DNA of 14,408 nucleotides from Bacteriovoracaceae bacterium UBA4097. Its GTDB lineage: Bacteria; Bdellovibrionota; Bacteriovoracia; Bacteriovoracales; Bacteriovoracaceae. Both the position numbers and the translations under genes were made by a program. Positions 1 through 7,145 of this stretch are shown here, in pieces (position 1 is the stretch's first letter; every line of letters begins with the position of its first letter). The stretch is from contig DFXX01000117.1 in the NCBI GenBank assembly GCA_002381765.1, positions 86,347-100,754 of the forward strand. The letters are read 5' to 3'. The notes under the pieces were generated by a model, which saw nothing but the letters and a program-made list of their open reading frames with translations, was not told where the DNA came from and ran no database searches.

Positions 1-30
1 TTTAGGCAGTCTCTGCCGATAAAGTCTCTA

Positions 31-59
31 TTGTCCGGTATTTAAGTCCCCATTATACT
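31..59 (+). promoter_or_regulatory. Sigma70-like promoter of glnN
   Basis: A -35-like TTGTCC (31-36) and a -10 TATACT (54-59) are separated by exactly 17 bases, and the start codon of the glutamine synthetase lies 30 bases further on. This is seen by eye and fits the sigma70 consensus well at the -10. I see no sigma54-type GG/GC element, so nitrogen control through NtrC is not indicated here. Confidence 0.55.
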
Positions 60-89
60 TGATTGATCTAACACATTTAGGAGAGCTCT

Positions 90-2282
90 ATGGCAAATGA
101 AATCCGACAGCAGGCCAAACTTACGGTATACAATCGTAAAACACGCAAATGCCCGGTACCTGTTAATGAGCAGGGAAAGTATTTAAAAGTTAGTCAGTAC
201 TACGGTGAGAATGTTTATAATTATCATCTCTCCAAGTCCCTCTCTCTGGAAGATAAGGATTCTCTCAAGCAAGTCATCGAGGGGAAGAAAAACATTTCTA
301 AGGAGCTGGCGTCTAAGGTTGCTAACTCGGTTCTTGAGTGGGCCATTGCCAAAGGTGCAACTCACTTCTGTCACTGGTTCCAACCCCTCACAGGCTCTAC
401 TGCTGAAAAGCATGATGCCTTTTTAAGTTTTGATAATGATCGTCCTATTGAAGCCCTTTCAGCTTCTCAGCTTATGCAGGGTGAGCCGGACGCTTCTTCC
501 TTTCCTCATGGTGGTTCGCGTGCCACTTTTGAGGCCCGTGGATATACCAGCTGGGATCTGACTTCTCCGATTTTTATTGAAGAAAGTACCAATGGTAAGA
601 CCCTGGTGATTCCTACTGCCTTCGTTTCTTATCATGGTGATGCCCTTGATATTAAAACTCCGCTTCTTCGCTCTGATATGAAGATCAATGAAGTGATGAA
701 GAAGTTCTGCGGACTGGTCGGGATGAAGAATGTAGAGAGAGTTTATACAACTTGTGGAGCTGAACAAGAGTACTTCCTGGTTGATAAGGCTTTCTATTTT
801 GCTCGTCAGGATCTTGTGATGACGGGGAGAGCTCTCTTTGGATCTCTTACTTCGCGTAACCAGCAGCTGGAAGATCATTACTTTGGAATGATCGAAGACC
901 GCGTTCTTGCCTATATGCAGGAAGTAGAAATCGAACTTTATAAGATGGGTATTCCGGCCAAAACCCGCCACAATGAGGTTGCTCCTGGTCAGTTCGAATT
1001 AGCTCCGATCTTTAAAGATGCCAATACAGCAGCAGATAATAATCAAATCGTGATGACGATTCTTCGGAACGTGGCCCTAAAGCATGATTTCGTTTGTCTT
1101 CTTCATGAGAAGCCATTTGCGGGTATCAATGGCTCTGGTAAGCACTTGAACTGGGCCATGTCTACAGATTCTGGAATCAATCTTCTTGAGCCTGGAAATA
1201 ATCCGCACGAGAATTATCGCTTCCTAGCGGTTCTTGCCACGGTAACTGAAGCCGTTCATCGCCATGCTGATGCAATCCGAATGGGAATCGCAAGTCATGG
1301 AAATGATCACCGTCTCGGCGCCAATGAAGCTCCTCCTAGCATCATGTCGGTGTTCTTAGGTGATACATTGACTAAGATTCTTGATTCCATGATCTCGGGC
1401 GATAAGTATGTAGACAGTGGGAGAAAGTTACTTGATCTAGGTGCTCGTCAGTTGGCCGATCTTTTTAAGGACAATACCGACCGTAACAGAACATCTCCCT
1501 TTGCCTTCACGGGTAATAAGTTTGAGTTCCGTGCTTGTGGATCTTCGGCATCAATTGGTTATCCGCTTTCAATCCTGAATGCAGCAGTAGCCGATGTTTT
1601 TGAAGAGACTAATAAGCTCATCGAAGAGGAACTTAATAAGGGCAAGAATGTTGATGACGTTCTCACGGAGATCGTTATCAAGTGGTATAAGCACGCTCAG
1701 AAAGTTGTCTTTAATGGAGATGGTTATTCTGAGGAGTGGGTGAAGGAAGCTGAGAAGCGAGGTCTAGGTAATCTTCGCACAACTCCTGAGGCCATCAGCG
1801 TTCTTAAAGATGTGAAGAAAGTGAATTTCCTGATTCAAACTGGTGTCTTCAAAGAATCTGAAATCAGTACTCGCCATAATGTAATGCTCGAGCGTTATGT
1901 AAAGTGTCGCCATATTGAATTAAAAACTCTACGTGGAATGATCTTAAAGCAAGTCCTTCCAGTGGCAGTAGAGTACAAGGGAATTCTTGCTAAAAATGTA
2001 GCTATGTTGAAAGAAGCTGGCTCTGATCATTCTTTAGAGCTTGAGCTTCTAAAAGATCTTAGTTCATTATCTAAGTCACTTTATGAGCAGACAGTAAATA
2101 TGAACAGCACTCTTGATGAGCTTCATCATGCTGGTGATGAGGAGAAGTTTGCTAAGAGACTTGCTGCTGAGCTTATGCCTCAGTCAGTTCAGATCGCAGA
2201 ACTTTGTAATCAAATTGAAGAAATCGTGCCAGATGAAAACTGGCCGGTGCCTAAGTTCTACGACATGCTCTTTATTCGCTAA
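90..2282 (+). CDS. glnN: Glutamine synthetase, type III (GlnN)
   Basis: This enzyme makes glutamine from glutamate, ammonia and ATP in the cytoplasm, the main entry of ammonium into metabolism. At 730 residues it has the usual length of the large type III family and is far longer than the roughly 450-470 residues of types I and II. Visible family motifs are GSTAEKHDAF near residue 100, GEPDASSFPHGG near 130, the metal-binding GAEQEYF (E225, E227), HNEVAPGQFE (from H294), the GSGKHLNW loop (from 348) and NRTSPFAFTGNKFEFRA (from N466), which carries nucleotide- and glutamate-binding residues. The ATG start follows an AGGAGA ribosome binding site at a good distance. The gene stands alone between its own promoter and a terminator. 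Type III enzymes are known as dodecamers and lack the adenylylation control of type I. Identification is very safe. Confidence 0.97.
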   Translation: MANEIRQQAKLTVYNRKTRKCPVPVNEQGKYLKVSQYYGENVYNYHLSKSLSLEDKDSLKQVIEGKKNISKELASKVANSVLEWAIAKGATHFCHWFQPLTGSTAEKHDAFLSFDNDRPIEALSASQLMQGEPDASSFPHGGSRATFEARGYTSWDLTSPIFIEESTNGKTLVIPTAFVSYHGDALDIKTPLLRSDMKINEVMKKFCGLVGMKNVERVYTTCGAEQEYFLVDKAFYFARQDLVMTGRALFGSLTSRNQQLEDHYFGMIEDRVLAYMQEVEIELYKMGIPAKTRHNEVAPGQFELAPIFKDANTAADNNQIVMTILRNVALKHDFVCLLHEKPFAGINGSGKHLNWAMSTDSGINLLEPGNNPHENYRFLAVLATVTEAVHRHADAIRMGIASHGNDHRLGANEAPPSIMSVFLGDTLTKILDSMISGDKYVDSGRKLLDLGARQLADLFKDNTDRNRTSPFAFTGNKFEFRACGSSASIGYPLSILNAAVADVFEETNKLIEEELNKGKNVDDVLTEIVIKWYKHAQKVVFNGDGYSEEWVKEAEKRGLGNLRTTPEAISVLKDVKKVNFLIQTGVFKESEISTRHNVMLERYVKCRHIELKTLRGMILKQVLPVAVEYKGILAKNVAMLKEAGSDHSLELELLKDLSSLSKSLYEQTVNMNSTLDELHHAGDEEKFAKRLAAELMPQSVQIAELCNQIEEIVPDENWPVPKFYDMLFIR

Positions 2283-2287
2283 ATATC

Positions 2288-2313
2288 AGGCCCGGGAAAA
2301 CCGGGCCTTTTTT
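2288..2313 (+). terminator. Rho-independent terminator of glnN
   Basis: An 8-base-pair GC-rich stem (AGGCCCGG 2288-2295 with CCGGGCCT 2301-2308) closes a GAAAA loop and runs into six T. It begins 5 bases after the glnN stop. The T tract overlaps the stop codon of the convergent gene, so both genes end within this element. On the minus strand there is no clean T run, so it is mainly a plus-strand terminator. Confidence 0.9.
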
Positions 2314-2824
2314 ATTTCAAGTAGGCTATGGTTTCATAACCGTTAAGCAGGGGAATATTACCCAGAAATTTGAGCTTCACATATTTCCAGCCAATGCCTG
2401 GAAGAGTGGGGTGATAGACGCCCTGGATTTTAGATTTTCCATTTTTTGGCAGAATCTCAAAAGAATAGGCATTGGCCAGATCCCCTAATTGAACCCGGCC
2501 TAAGAACTTAATGAGAGCTTTTTCCGTTTCCATGACTCCTAGTCTCTCTAATTCCTGATAGCCTTTTTCGTCTTTAAACATAAGAGGCACTTCAAAATCC
2601 TTCTTACCTTTCAAAACTTTACTGGGAATAGGGACCAGAGCCTTTTTATCGATATCGTAATTTAAATTCACAATCATGGACTTCTCATTGGTCTTAACTT
2701 CCACATCTACCTTACCACTTTTATGAAGCTTGCCTTCCTTAAGGGTATAGTGAGTCGTTGCATTCGCTTTTGTCATAAATCCACCAGATAGAAAGAGAAT
2801 GAGTCCTAAAAAGATATTTTTCAT
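2312..2824 (-). CDS. Small exported protein of unknown function
   Basis: I do not recognise this 170-residue protein. It starts with a clear Sec signal peptide: Lys at residue 2, a hydrophobic stretch at about 4-16, then a likely cut after the AxA-like KANA near residue 22. The mature part is rich in alternating charged and hydrophobic residues (HYTLKEGKLHKSGKVDVEVKT, then later KIQGVYHPTLPGIGW), which suggests a mostly beta periplasmic domain. It contains no cysteine, so it is not a lipoprotein. A loose likeness to small beta-barrel ligand-binding proteins such as YceI is possible but I cannot support it. It is convergent with glnN and divergent from topA. No good Shine-Dalgarno precedes the ATG, so the start is less certain, though the signal peptide favours it. 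Confidence 0.75.
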   Translation of the reverse strand: MKNIFLGLILFLSGGFMTKANATTHYTLKEGKLHKSGKVDVEVKTNEKSMIVNLNYDIDKKALVPIPSKVLKGKKDFEVPLMFKDEKGYQELERLGVMETEKALIKFLGRVQLGDLANAYSFEILPKNGKSKIQGVYHPTLPGIGWKYVKLKFLGNIPLLNGYETIAYLK

Positions 2825-2857
2825 ATCATGGATTTAAAGGTTTTGTTTCGCTTTTGG

Positions 2858-2872
2858 CCTCTTAAAAAGAGG
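2858..2872. repeat. Short inverted repeat in the divergent spacer
   Basis: CCTCTT and AAGAGG form a perfect 6-base dyad around AAA, in the 151-base spacer between the small exported protein gene and topA. Only a weak T run follows on the plus strand, so it is not a convincing terminator. It may be an operator or chance. The rest of the spacer shows only the possible topA promoter. Confidence 0.3.
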
Positions 2873-2914
2873 TTTACTCAGTTGCATTCCTGATCTTTGG
2901 CCCAATTTTATTGC

Positions 2915-2943
2915 TTGACGTTTTTCTGGATGGCCCTTATCTC
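2915..2943 (+). promoter_or_regulatory. Possible topA promoter
   Basis: TTGACG (2915-2920) is a near-perfect -35 and lies 17 bases before TATCTC (2938-2943), a mediocre -10. The topA start codon is 33 bases downstream of the -10, with AGGA at 2967-2970 as ribosome binding site. The -35 is the stronger part of the evidence. Confidence 0.45.
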
Positions 2944-2975
2944 TATTAAGGTCCTCACATAATATTAGGAAAAAA

Positions 2976-5537
2976 ATGGCCGACAAAAAGTATCTAGTAA
3001 TTGTTGAGTCCCCAACAAAAGCTAAGACAATTCGTAAGTTTCTCCCCAGTAATTACATTGTGGAGGCCAGCATGGGCCATGTCCGTGACTTGCCGCAATC
3101 CGCCTCAGACATTCCAGCCGCTTTAAAAAAAGAAGAGTGGGCAAAACTCGGGGTGAATGTTGATGAGAAATTTGATCCTTTATACGTTGTGCCAAAAGAT
3201 AAGAAAAAAATTATTACCGACCTCAAGCAAAAGATGAAGGGTGTAGACTGCATTTATCTGGCGACCGATGAAGATAGAGAAGGAGAGTCTATTTCCTGGC
3301 ATTTGCTGGAACTCTTAAAGCCTAAAATGCCGGTAAAGCGCATGGTTTTCCATGAAATTACCAAAGCCGCTATTCAAAAAGCACTAAAAGATACCCGTGA
3401 AGTTGATGAGAAACTAGTGCGTGCTCAGGAAACCCGTAGAATTTTAGACAGACTTTATGGTTACACACTCTCTCCATTGATCTGGAAGAAGATCGCCTAT
3501 GGTCTCTCGGCCGGTCGGGTTCAGAGTAGTGGTTTGAAGATGATCTGTGAGCGTGAACGTGAACGCATGCGCTTTAAGCGCTCCGTCTATTGGGATATTA
3601 AGGCGCAGGTCCACCCAGAGAAAGAGAAGAAGGCGCTCTTTGATGCCAAACTATCTTCGGTTAAAGGTGTGCGAGTCGCTGGTGGTAAGGATTTTGATGG
3701 TCTTACCGGAAAGCTGATTGATTCAAAGAAAGTAGTTCTTTTAGATGAAAAAAAATCAAAAGATTTAGCTCGGGATATTGAGAAGGCCCAGTGGAAAGTC
3801 ACCTCGGTCGAGGAGAAAACTTTCAATTCAAAGCCTGCTATCCCTTTCATTACGTCTACCCTTCAGATGGAGGCCAACAGAAAACTTGGTCTTTCTTCTA
3901 AAGACACCATGAGAACGGCCCAGAGATTGTATGAAGAAGGTCTCATCACTTATATGAGAACGGATTCTCCAAATCTTTCGCAAGAGGCGATCAATGCCGC
4001 CAGAAATATGGTGGTTGATCTTTATGGAAAGGAATATCTTCATTCCGAAGTTCGCCAGTTTAAGTCTAAACAAAAAGGTGCTCAGGAGGCCCACGAAGCC
4101 ATTCGTCCCTCTGGTTCAGAATTTACTCATCCAGAAAAAACCGGTATGACAGGCAGAGAGCTTGCTCTTTATGAACTCATCTGGAAAAGAACCATGGCGA
4201 CTCAGATGAAAGAGGCTGAGAAGGCCAGTATGACTATTAAGATTGAAGCTGGGGATGCCGAATTCTCTTCATCGGGAACTCGTATTATTTTTCCTGGATT
4301 CCTAAGAGTCTATGTGGAAGGTAGTGATGATCCTGAAGCTGCTTTGGAAGATAAGGAAGTTATTCTTCCTGTTCTAAAAAAGGGCGATATTATTAAGCCT
4401 GCTAGTATCACGCCTGATATGCATGAGACAAAGCCGCCAGCTCGCTTCACGGAAGCCTCCATCGTTCAGCATTTAGAAAAAGAAGGCATCGGTCGTCCAT
4501 CTACCTATGCTTCTATTATTGGAACCATTCTTGATCGCGGTTACGTGAGAAAAGAGGGACCAGCTCTTATTCCTACCTTTACCGGTATGGCCGTGATTCA
4601 GCTTCTAGAAACTCACTTTGAGCATCTTGTAGACTACAGCTTCACCTCGGAAATGGAAGAATCTTTGGATAAGATTGCCTATGGAGAGGAAGACTGGCTT
4701 AAGTATTTAACCAAGTTCTATAAAGGCAAGGCTGGTCTTGCTAAGAAAGTTGAAGAGCAAGATAAGAAAATTAAGCCCGAAGAATCCCGCACCATCAACA
4801 TTATGAAAGATGGTGAGGAGATGAATATTAAAGTGGGTCGTTTTGGTCCGTATGTAGTGGATAAGTCTGGAGCTGAAGAAGTTCATGCTTCTATACCAGA
4901 AGATATTGCGCCAGCTGACCTCTCGCCTGGTCAAATTAAAGAGCTACTTGATGCTCAAGCAAATGGTCCTGTTCCCATTGGTAAAGATCCTAAAACAAAA
5001 GAGAATATTTACTGCTTGGTTGGGCGCTATGGTCCATATTTCCAGTTAGGGGAAGTTACTGAGGAGAATCCAAAACCCAAGCGTGCCTCTATTCCCAAAG
5101 GCAAAGATCCCAAGACGGCCACCATTGAAGATGCCGTTTCGGCCCTCTCTCTTCCTAGAGAGCTGGGTGTTCATCCGGAAACCAAGAAGCCGGTGCTTGC
5201 TAATAATGGCCGCTTTGGACCGTATGTAATGCATGACGGGAATTTCCGCTCTCTCAAGAAAGAGGATGATCTGTTTGCTATCGATCTTGCTCGAGGTCTG
5301 GAACTTCTCTCGGAAGAGAAAGGAGCTAGTCGCCGGGGAGGAAAGGTTCTCAAAGAATTCGGTTTAGTGGCCAAACTCAAAAAGAAAGCTACGATTATGG
5401 AAGGAAAGTATGGTCCCTACATCAAGGTTGGGACAAAAAACATCACTCTTCCAGAAGAAAAAAGAGACCCAAAAATTATTGAAAACATGACTGAAGCCGA
5501 ACTTGCGAGTATAGTTCTTGCGGCCGGTAAGAAGTAG
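2976..5537 (+). CDS. topA: DNA topoisomerase I (type IA)
   Basis: TopA relaxes negatively supercoiled DNA by cutting one strand through a tyrosine and passing the other. At 853 residues it has the full type IA core. The Toprim domain starts with YLVIVESPTKAK (E11) and carries the acidic metal site DEDREGE at 98-104. The active-site tyrosine is Y326 in GLITYMRTDS. RVQS near residue 180 and the HEAIRPS and GIGRPSTYA motifs are also present. The C-terminal third has four GR(F/Y)GPY-type repeats beginning near residues 621, 683, 745 and 810, spaced 62-65 residues. The Cys4 zinc fingers of the E. coli enzyme are absent. This zinc-free repeat tail is known in TopA of several phyla. The ATG follows AGGA. 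The gene appears to be its own unit; no clear terminator follows before the rpmE2 promoter. Confidence 0.97.
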   Translation: MADKKYLVIVESPTKAKTIRKFLPSNYIVEASMGHVRDLPQSASDIPAALKKEEWAKLGVNVDEKFDPLYVVPKDKKKIITDLKQKMKGVDCIYLATDEDREGESISWHLLELLKPKMPVKRMVFHEITKAAIQKALKDTREVDEKLVRAQETRRILDRLYGYTLSPLIWKKIAYGLSAGRVQSSGLKMICERERERMRFKRSVYWDIKAQVHPEKEKKALFDAKLSSVKGVRVAGGKDFDGLTGKLIDSKKVVLLDEKKSKDLARDIEKAQWKVTSVEEKTFNSKPAIPFITSTLQMEANRKLGLSSKDTMRTAQRLYEEGLITYMRTDSPNLSQEAINAARNMVVDLYGKEYLHSEVRQFKSKQKGAQEAHEAIRPSGSEFTHPEKTGMTGRELALYELIWKRTMATQMKEAEKASMTIKIEAGDAEFSSSGTRIIFPGFLRVYVEGSDDPEAALEDKEVILPVLKKGDIIKPASITPDMHETKPPARFTEASIVQHLEKEGIGRPSTYASIIGTILDRGYVRKEGPALIPTFTGMAVIQLLETHFEHLVDYSFTSEMEESLDKIAYGEEDWLKYLTKFYKGKAGLAKKVEEQDKKIKPEESRTINIMKDGEEMNIKVGRFGPYVVDKSGAEEVHASIPEDIAPADLSPGQIKELLDAQANGPVPIGKDPKTKENIYCLVGRYGPYFQLGEVTEENPKPKRASIPKGKDPKTATIEDAVSALSLPRELGVHPETKKPVLANNGRFGPYVMHDGNFRSLKKEDDLFAIDLARGLELLSEEKGASRRGGKVLKEFGLVAKLKKKATIMEGKYGPYIKVGTKNITLPEEKRDPKIIENMTEAELASIVLAAGKK

Positions 5538-5547
5538 AATTACATTA

Positions 5548-5576
5548 TTGACATTAGGCAGACCCCTCGGTAAATT
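5548..5576 (+). promoter_or_regulatory. Sigma70-like promoter of rpmE2
   Basis: A perfect TTGACA -35 (5548-5553) lies 17 bases before TAAATT (5571-5576). The predicted transcript would start about 30 bases before the L31 start codon. A strong promoter is expected for a ribosomal protein. I see no dyad around it resembling a Zur box. Confidence 0.7.
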
Positions 5577-5613
5577 GCCCTAGTTTCAATTTGATCATTA
5601 GAAGGATAAACGT

Positions 5614-5856
5614 ATGAAAAAAGGTATTCACCCAGAGTATAGAGACGTTGTTTTCAAAGACGTATCTTGTGATTTTGAAATCTTAACAAAATCAACTATT
5701 AAGACCTCAGATAAGACCACTTTTGAAGGGAAAGAGTATCCGATGTTCAAAGTCGATATCTCTTCCGGATCTCACCCGTTCTATACAGGAACTCAGAAGA
5801 TCATGGATACTGAAGGACGTGTTGATCGTTTCAAGAAGAAATACGGCAAGAAGTAG
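5614..5856 (+). CDS. rpmE2: 50S ribosomal protein L31, type B
   Basis: This is a small protein of the large ribosomal subunit that helps bridge it to the 30S head. The 80 residues show the family pattern: MKKGIHPEYRDVVF at the N terminus, STIKT near residue 30, then SHPFYTG near 55 and a basic end RFKKKYGKK. The paired CxxC zinc ligands of type A L31 are missing, which makes it the zinc-free type B. A single cysteine (C19) remains where type A has its first ligands. A GAAGGA ribosome binding site lies 7 bases before the ATG. It is transcribed alone, with its own promoter and terminator. In genomes with both types, the B form is often made under zinc shortage through Zur; whether a type A copy exists here cannot be seen. 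Confidence 0.95.
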   Translation: MKKGIHPEYRDVVFKDVSCDFEILTKSTIKTSDKTTFEGKEYPMFKVDISSGSHPFYTGTQKIMDTEGRVDRFKKKYGKK

Positions 5857-5878
5857 TCTTCTCAATCAAGATTTTTTT

Positions 5879-5909
5879 AAAAAGCTCCTCTTTGAGGGGC
5901 TTTTTTTTT
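5879..5909. terminator. Bidirectional terminator between rpmE2 and merC-like gene
   Basis: AGCTCCTC (5883-5890) pairs with GAGGGGCT (5894-5901) around a TTT loop, with one G-T pair, and flanking A and T runs extend the stem. Nine T (5901-5909) follow on the plus strand, and on the minus strand the stem runs into five T. It therefore can end rpmE2 from one side and the MerC-like gene, which stops at 5931, from the other. Confidence 0.85.
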
Positions 5910-5930
5910 GTCTAAATTAAGTAGAAAGAA

Positions 5931-6311
5931 TTAACAGCACTGATGCTGATGGCGATGACTGTGCTGGATGTTTTTGAAGTGGGCGGTAACAAGAATGACA
6001 CTTCCAAGAATTGAAACACTATGACTAAGCATTTCTGAGAAGCGGGTTTCGAGAATTATTCCTATAAAGATAAAGAATAGACCAAGAATCGCCAAGGCCA
6101 CGATCCAGGAAAGTCCGTGTTTTTTAAAGCCCGGAATAAAGGCCAAAGGAGAAGTGAAGAGGATAGTTGAGCCAACCGCCAGATGAATCCATGATTCATG
6201 GGTATAATGGGAGATGGCGGGAAAAAATAACGGGAGAAAGACCACTAGGATGCAGTGGATAACACAGGCAGAAGAAAAGGCAATCCCAAGACGATCCCAA
6301 ACTTTTTTCAT
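5931..6311 (-). CDS. MerC-like membrane protein with His/Cys-rich tail
   Basis: This 126-residue inner-membrane protein resembles the MerC family of heavy-metal (originally mercuric ion) uptake proteins. The first membrane segment carries the hallmark pair CVIHC (C16, C20). Hydrophobic segments lie at about 10-33, 43-63, 68-87 and 96-109, giving the four helices typical of MerC. The cytoplasmic or periplasmic end is unusual: HSHRHQHQCC, with four His and two Cys within ten residues, a likely metal-binding tail. It is divergent from an HMA-domain protein over a 78-base spacer, which supports a metal-related role, but no mercuric reductase or MerR regulator is visible. Chromosomal MerC-like proteins are common and often not tied to mercury, so substrate is unknown. 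The ATG has only a weak ribosome binding site. Confidence 0.8.
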   Translation of the reverse strand: MKKVWDRLGIAFSSACVIHCILVVFLPLFFPAISHYTHESWIHLAVGSTILFTSPLAFIPGFKKHGLSWIVALAILGLFFIFIGIILETRFSEMLSHSVSILGSVILVTAHFKNIQHSHRHQHQCC

Positions 6312-6344
6312 TAAGTCGATATACCCGAGATTGCTTAACCCGTC

Positions 6345-6350
6345 TATAAT
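6345..6350 (+). promoter_or_regulatory. Perfect -10 hexamer ahead of HMA gene
   Basis: TATAAT lies 40 bases before the HMA start codon in the divergent spacer. At 16-19 bases upstream there is no acceptable -35, and there is no TGn extension, which hints that an activator may be needed. No MerR-type or CsoR-type dyad could be recognised. Confidence 0.4.
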
Positions 6351-6389
6351 GAGGCATAAATATTACTCACCCCGTAAAGGAATCAAGTT

Positions 6390-6665
6390 ATGAAAATCGC
6401 AGTAATTCTTCTTGGCCTCTGCTTTTCTTTTGCCGCTTTAGCAAAAAAGATTGAAGTGGATGTAAAAGGCATGTCTTGTGGGATGTGTGTTTCTGCTATC
6501 ACCAAAGAGCTCACAGCGACTGAAAAGGCGGAGCAAATTAAGGTAAATCTGGATGATAAAAAGGCCATCTTTTCAGAAGTTAAAGGCAAAACAATCTCGG
6601 ATTCTGAGATCAAGTCTGCCATCAAGAAGGCGGGCTATGAAGTCGTGGGTATAAAGCGCAAGTGA
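6390..6665 (+). CDS. Exported heavy-metal-associated (HMA) domain protein, MerP-like
   Basis: The 91-residue product has a signal peptide (hydrophobic 3-17, likely cut after LALA-type residue 18) followed by one HMA domain. The metal site is GMSCGMC with C30 and C33, the GMxCxxC pattern that binds Cu(I), Hg(II) or Zn(II). The end AIKKAGYEVVGI matches the last strand of the fold. An exported single HMA domain is the layout of MerP, a periplasmic metal carrier that hands ions to a membrane partner; here the divergent MerC-like protein is the obvious candidate partner. An AAAGGA site precedes the ATG. Its TGA stop overlaps the start of the flavodoxin gene in GTGA. Metal specificity cannot be read from the sequence; copper is as likely as mercury. 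Confidence 0.88.
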   Translation: MKIAVILLGLCFSFAALAKKIEVDVKGMSCGMCVSAITKELTATEKAEQIKVNLDDKKAIFSEVKGKTISDSEIKSAIKKAGYEVVGIKRK

Positions 6666-7114
6666 ATCTCACAATTGTTTATGGCACTCAATCAGGTAAT
6701 GCTCGCAATCTCGCCCATGTCATAGGGGAGAGTTTAGAGGCCCATGGATTTTGTGCTCCCGTACTGGATATGGGAGAGGTGGATCCGGAAGAAATCCTCT
6801 CCATGAAGCATGTGGTGATCGTCACCAGTACTTATGGTGACGGGGAGCCACCTGATAATGCTTCAGAGTGGATGAGCTTTTTAAAATTTGCCGAAGAGCT
6901 AAACCTAAATCAATTACATTATGCAGTGATTGGTTTAGGCGATCCCTACTATCCGCACTTCTGTCAGTGTGGTAAAGACTTTGATCATTACCTGTCTAAA
7001 TGGGGTGCCCATGCGATGCTTAATCGACTGGACTGCGATCTTTATTATGAAGAGCAGTATCCCGAGTGGGTGAATGAGCTCATTGAGGTTTTAAAAAACG
7101 ATCTTCAAGAGTAG
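6662..7114 (+). CDS. Stand-alone flavodoxin (CysJ-like FMN domain)
   Basis: This 150-residue cytoplasmic protein is a complete flavodoxin fold that carries electrons on FMN. The phosphate loop is YGTQSGNA (7-14), the isoalloxazine loops are STYGDGEPPDN (56-66) and GLGDPYYPHFCQCGKDFD (91-108). The last motif is close to that of the FMN domain of sulfite reductase CysJ and cytochrome P450 reductase-type proteins rather than short-chain flavodoxins, but the FAD/NADPH module that follows in those enzymes is missing. MioC-like flavodoxins have this form. The start is GTG at 6662, sharing GTGA with the HMA stop, so translation is probably coupled; no strong ribosome binding site is seen. The redox partners are unknown. 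Confidence 0.9.
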   Translation: MNLTIVYGTQSGNARNLAHVIGESLEAHGFCAPVLDMGEVDPEEILSMKHVVIVTSTYGDGEPPDNASEWMSFLKFAEELNLNQLHYAVIGLGDPYYPHFCQCGKDFDHYLSKWGAHAMLNRLDCDLYYEEQYPEWVNELIEVLKNDLQE

Positions 7115-7145
7115 ACTGTTTGAATAATAACGGAGGAATTCCCGC

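Noticed and set aside
459..971. Open frame of 170 codons on the minus strand inside glnN
   Set aside because: It lies wholly antisense to a clear glutamine synthetase with conserved motifs and has no family-like sequence of its own.
6318..6380. MerR- or CsoR-type operator between merC-like and HMA genes
   Set aside because: ACCC occurs repeatedly but as direct copies, not as a dyad, and no 19-20-base spacer promoter is present.
5931..7114. Complete mercury resistance operon
   Set aside because: No MerA reductase, MerR regulator or MerT is visible, only MerC-like and MerP-like proteins.
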